Shown here: positions 63,990 to 64,000 of the stretch, in pieces
Numbering within the stretch: the first letter of the stretch is position 1
How the letters are laid out: the number at the start of each line of letters is the position of its first letter
Assembly: GCA_963806495.1 (NCBI GenBank)
Contig: CAWDYA010000004.1
Span: forward strand, 307,292-371,291
Origin: CAWDYA01 sp963806495
GTDB taxonomy: Bacteria; Acidobacteriota; Polarisedimenticolia; JACPZX01; DASXTC01
Length of the DNA: 64,000 nt
Direction of reading: 5' to 3'
Notes under the pieces: generated by a model
Told to the model about the DNA's origin: nothing
The model's input: only the letters and a program-made list of their open reading frames with translations
Database searches by the model: none
Made by a program: the position numbers and the translations under genes

Positions 63990-64000
63990 CTCGGCCGGAG

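Overview
This is high-GC bacterial chromosome, densely packed, with many 4-bp ATGA/GTGA gene overlaps. LptD, lipopolysaccharide-type assembly logic and a lipobox protein point to a diderm (Gram-negative) cell. The mix of RicT (PSP1), MEMO-family protein, SmpB, a fused spermidine-synthase-like membrane protein and giant secreted proteins with thrombospondin type 3 repeats suggests Acidobacteriota or a neighbouring deep lineage; this is inference from gene content, not from a marker gene.

Layout. 1-5.3 kb: the start of a membrane glycosyltransferase-like gene leaving the window, then a fused membrane/spermidine-synthase-like protein, an alpha/beta hydrolase and a glutamate/leucine dehydrogenase in one overlapping run. 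5.4-11.5 kb: a protein quality-control block (ClpB, Hsp20, HtpX, a DegP/HtrA-type protease, GrpE). 11.4-20 kb: an SGNH-type protein, a two-gene molybdopterin/iron-sulfur membrane oxidoreductase, an MgtC-like protein and a ClC chloride channel/transporter with CBS and RCK_C domains. 20.15-21.46 kb: a complete insertion sequence with 26-bp inverted repeats whose right end has replaced the C-terminus of an amidohydrolase. 21.4-27.1 kb: a minus-strand operon (RmlD-like reductase, NAD-dependent epimerase, phytol-kinase-like/DUF92 fusion, UbiA prenyltransferase, amidohydrolase). 27.1-37.5 kb: LptD, MEMO, two-subunit NAD synthetase, RsmI, RicT, soluble transhydrogenase, SmpB, ThiG/ThiS and a conserved unknown.

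38.2-57.6 kb is the most unusual part: two tandem genes, each about 3,100-3,230 codons, for secreted subtilisin-like (S8, KP-43-like) proteases followed by calcium-binding TSP3 repeats and jelly-roll-like modules. Their first 3.4 kb are almost identical (eight differences seen), then similarity drops abruptly, the pattern expected of recent gene conversion. 57.6-62.1 kb is a tight cell-wall/nucleotide operon (amidase, GerMN lipoprotein, MurI, RNase PH, RdgB) followed by tRNA-Asn. After the tRNA the sequence becomes lower in GC and holds only unrecognised, partly broken genes, as at an integration site.

A general caution: at least twelve otherwise intact genes or gene segments, including LptD, carry single-base frameshifts, several in short G or C runs. 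This looks like uncorrected long-read indel error rather than biology, so split genes are annotated here as single genes.
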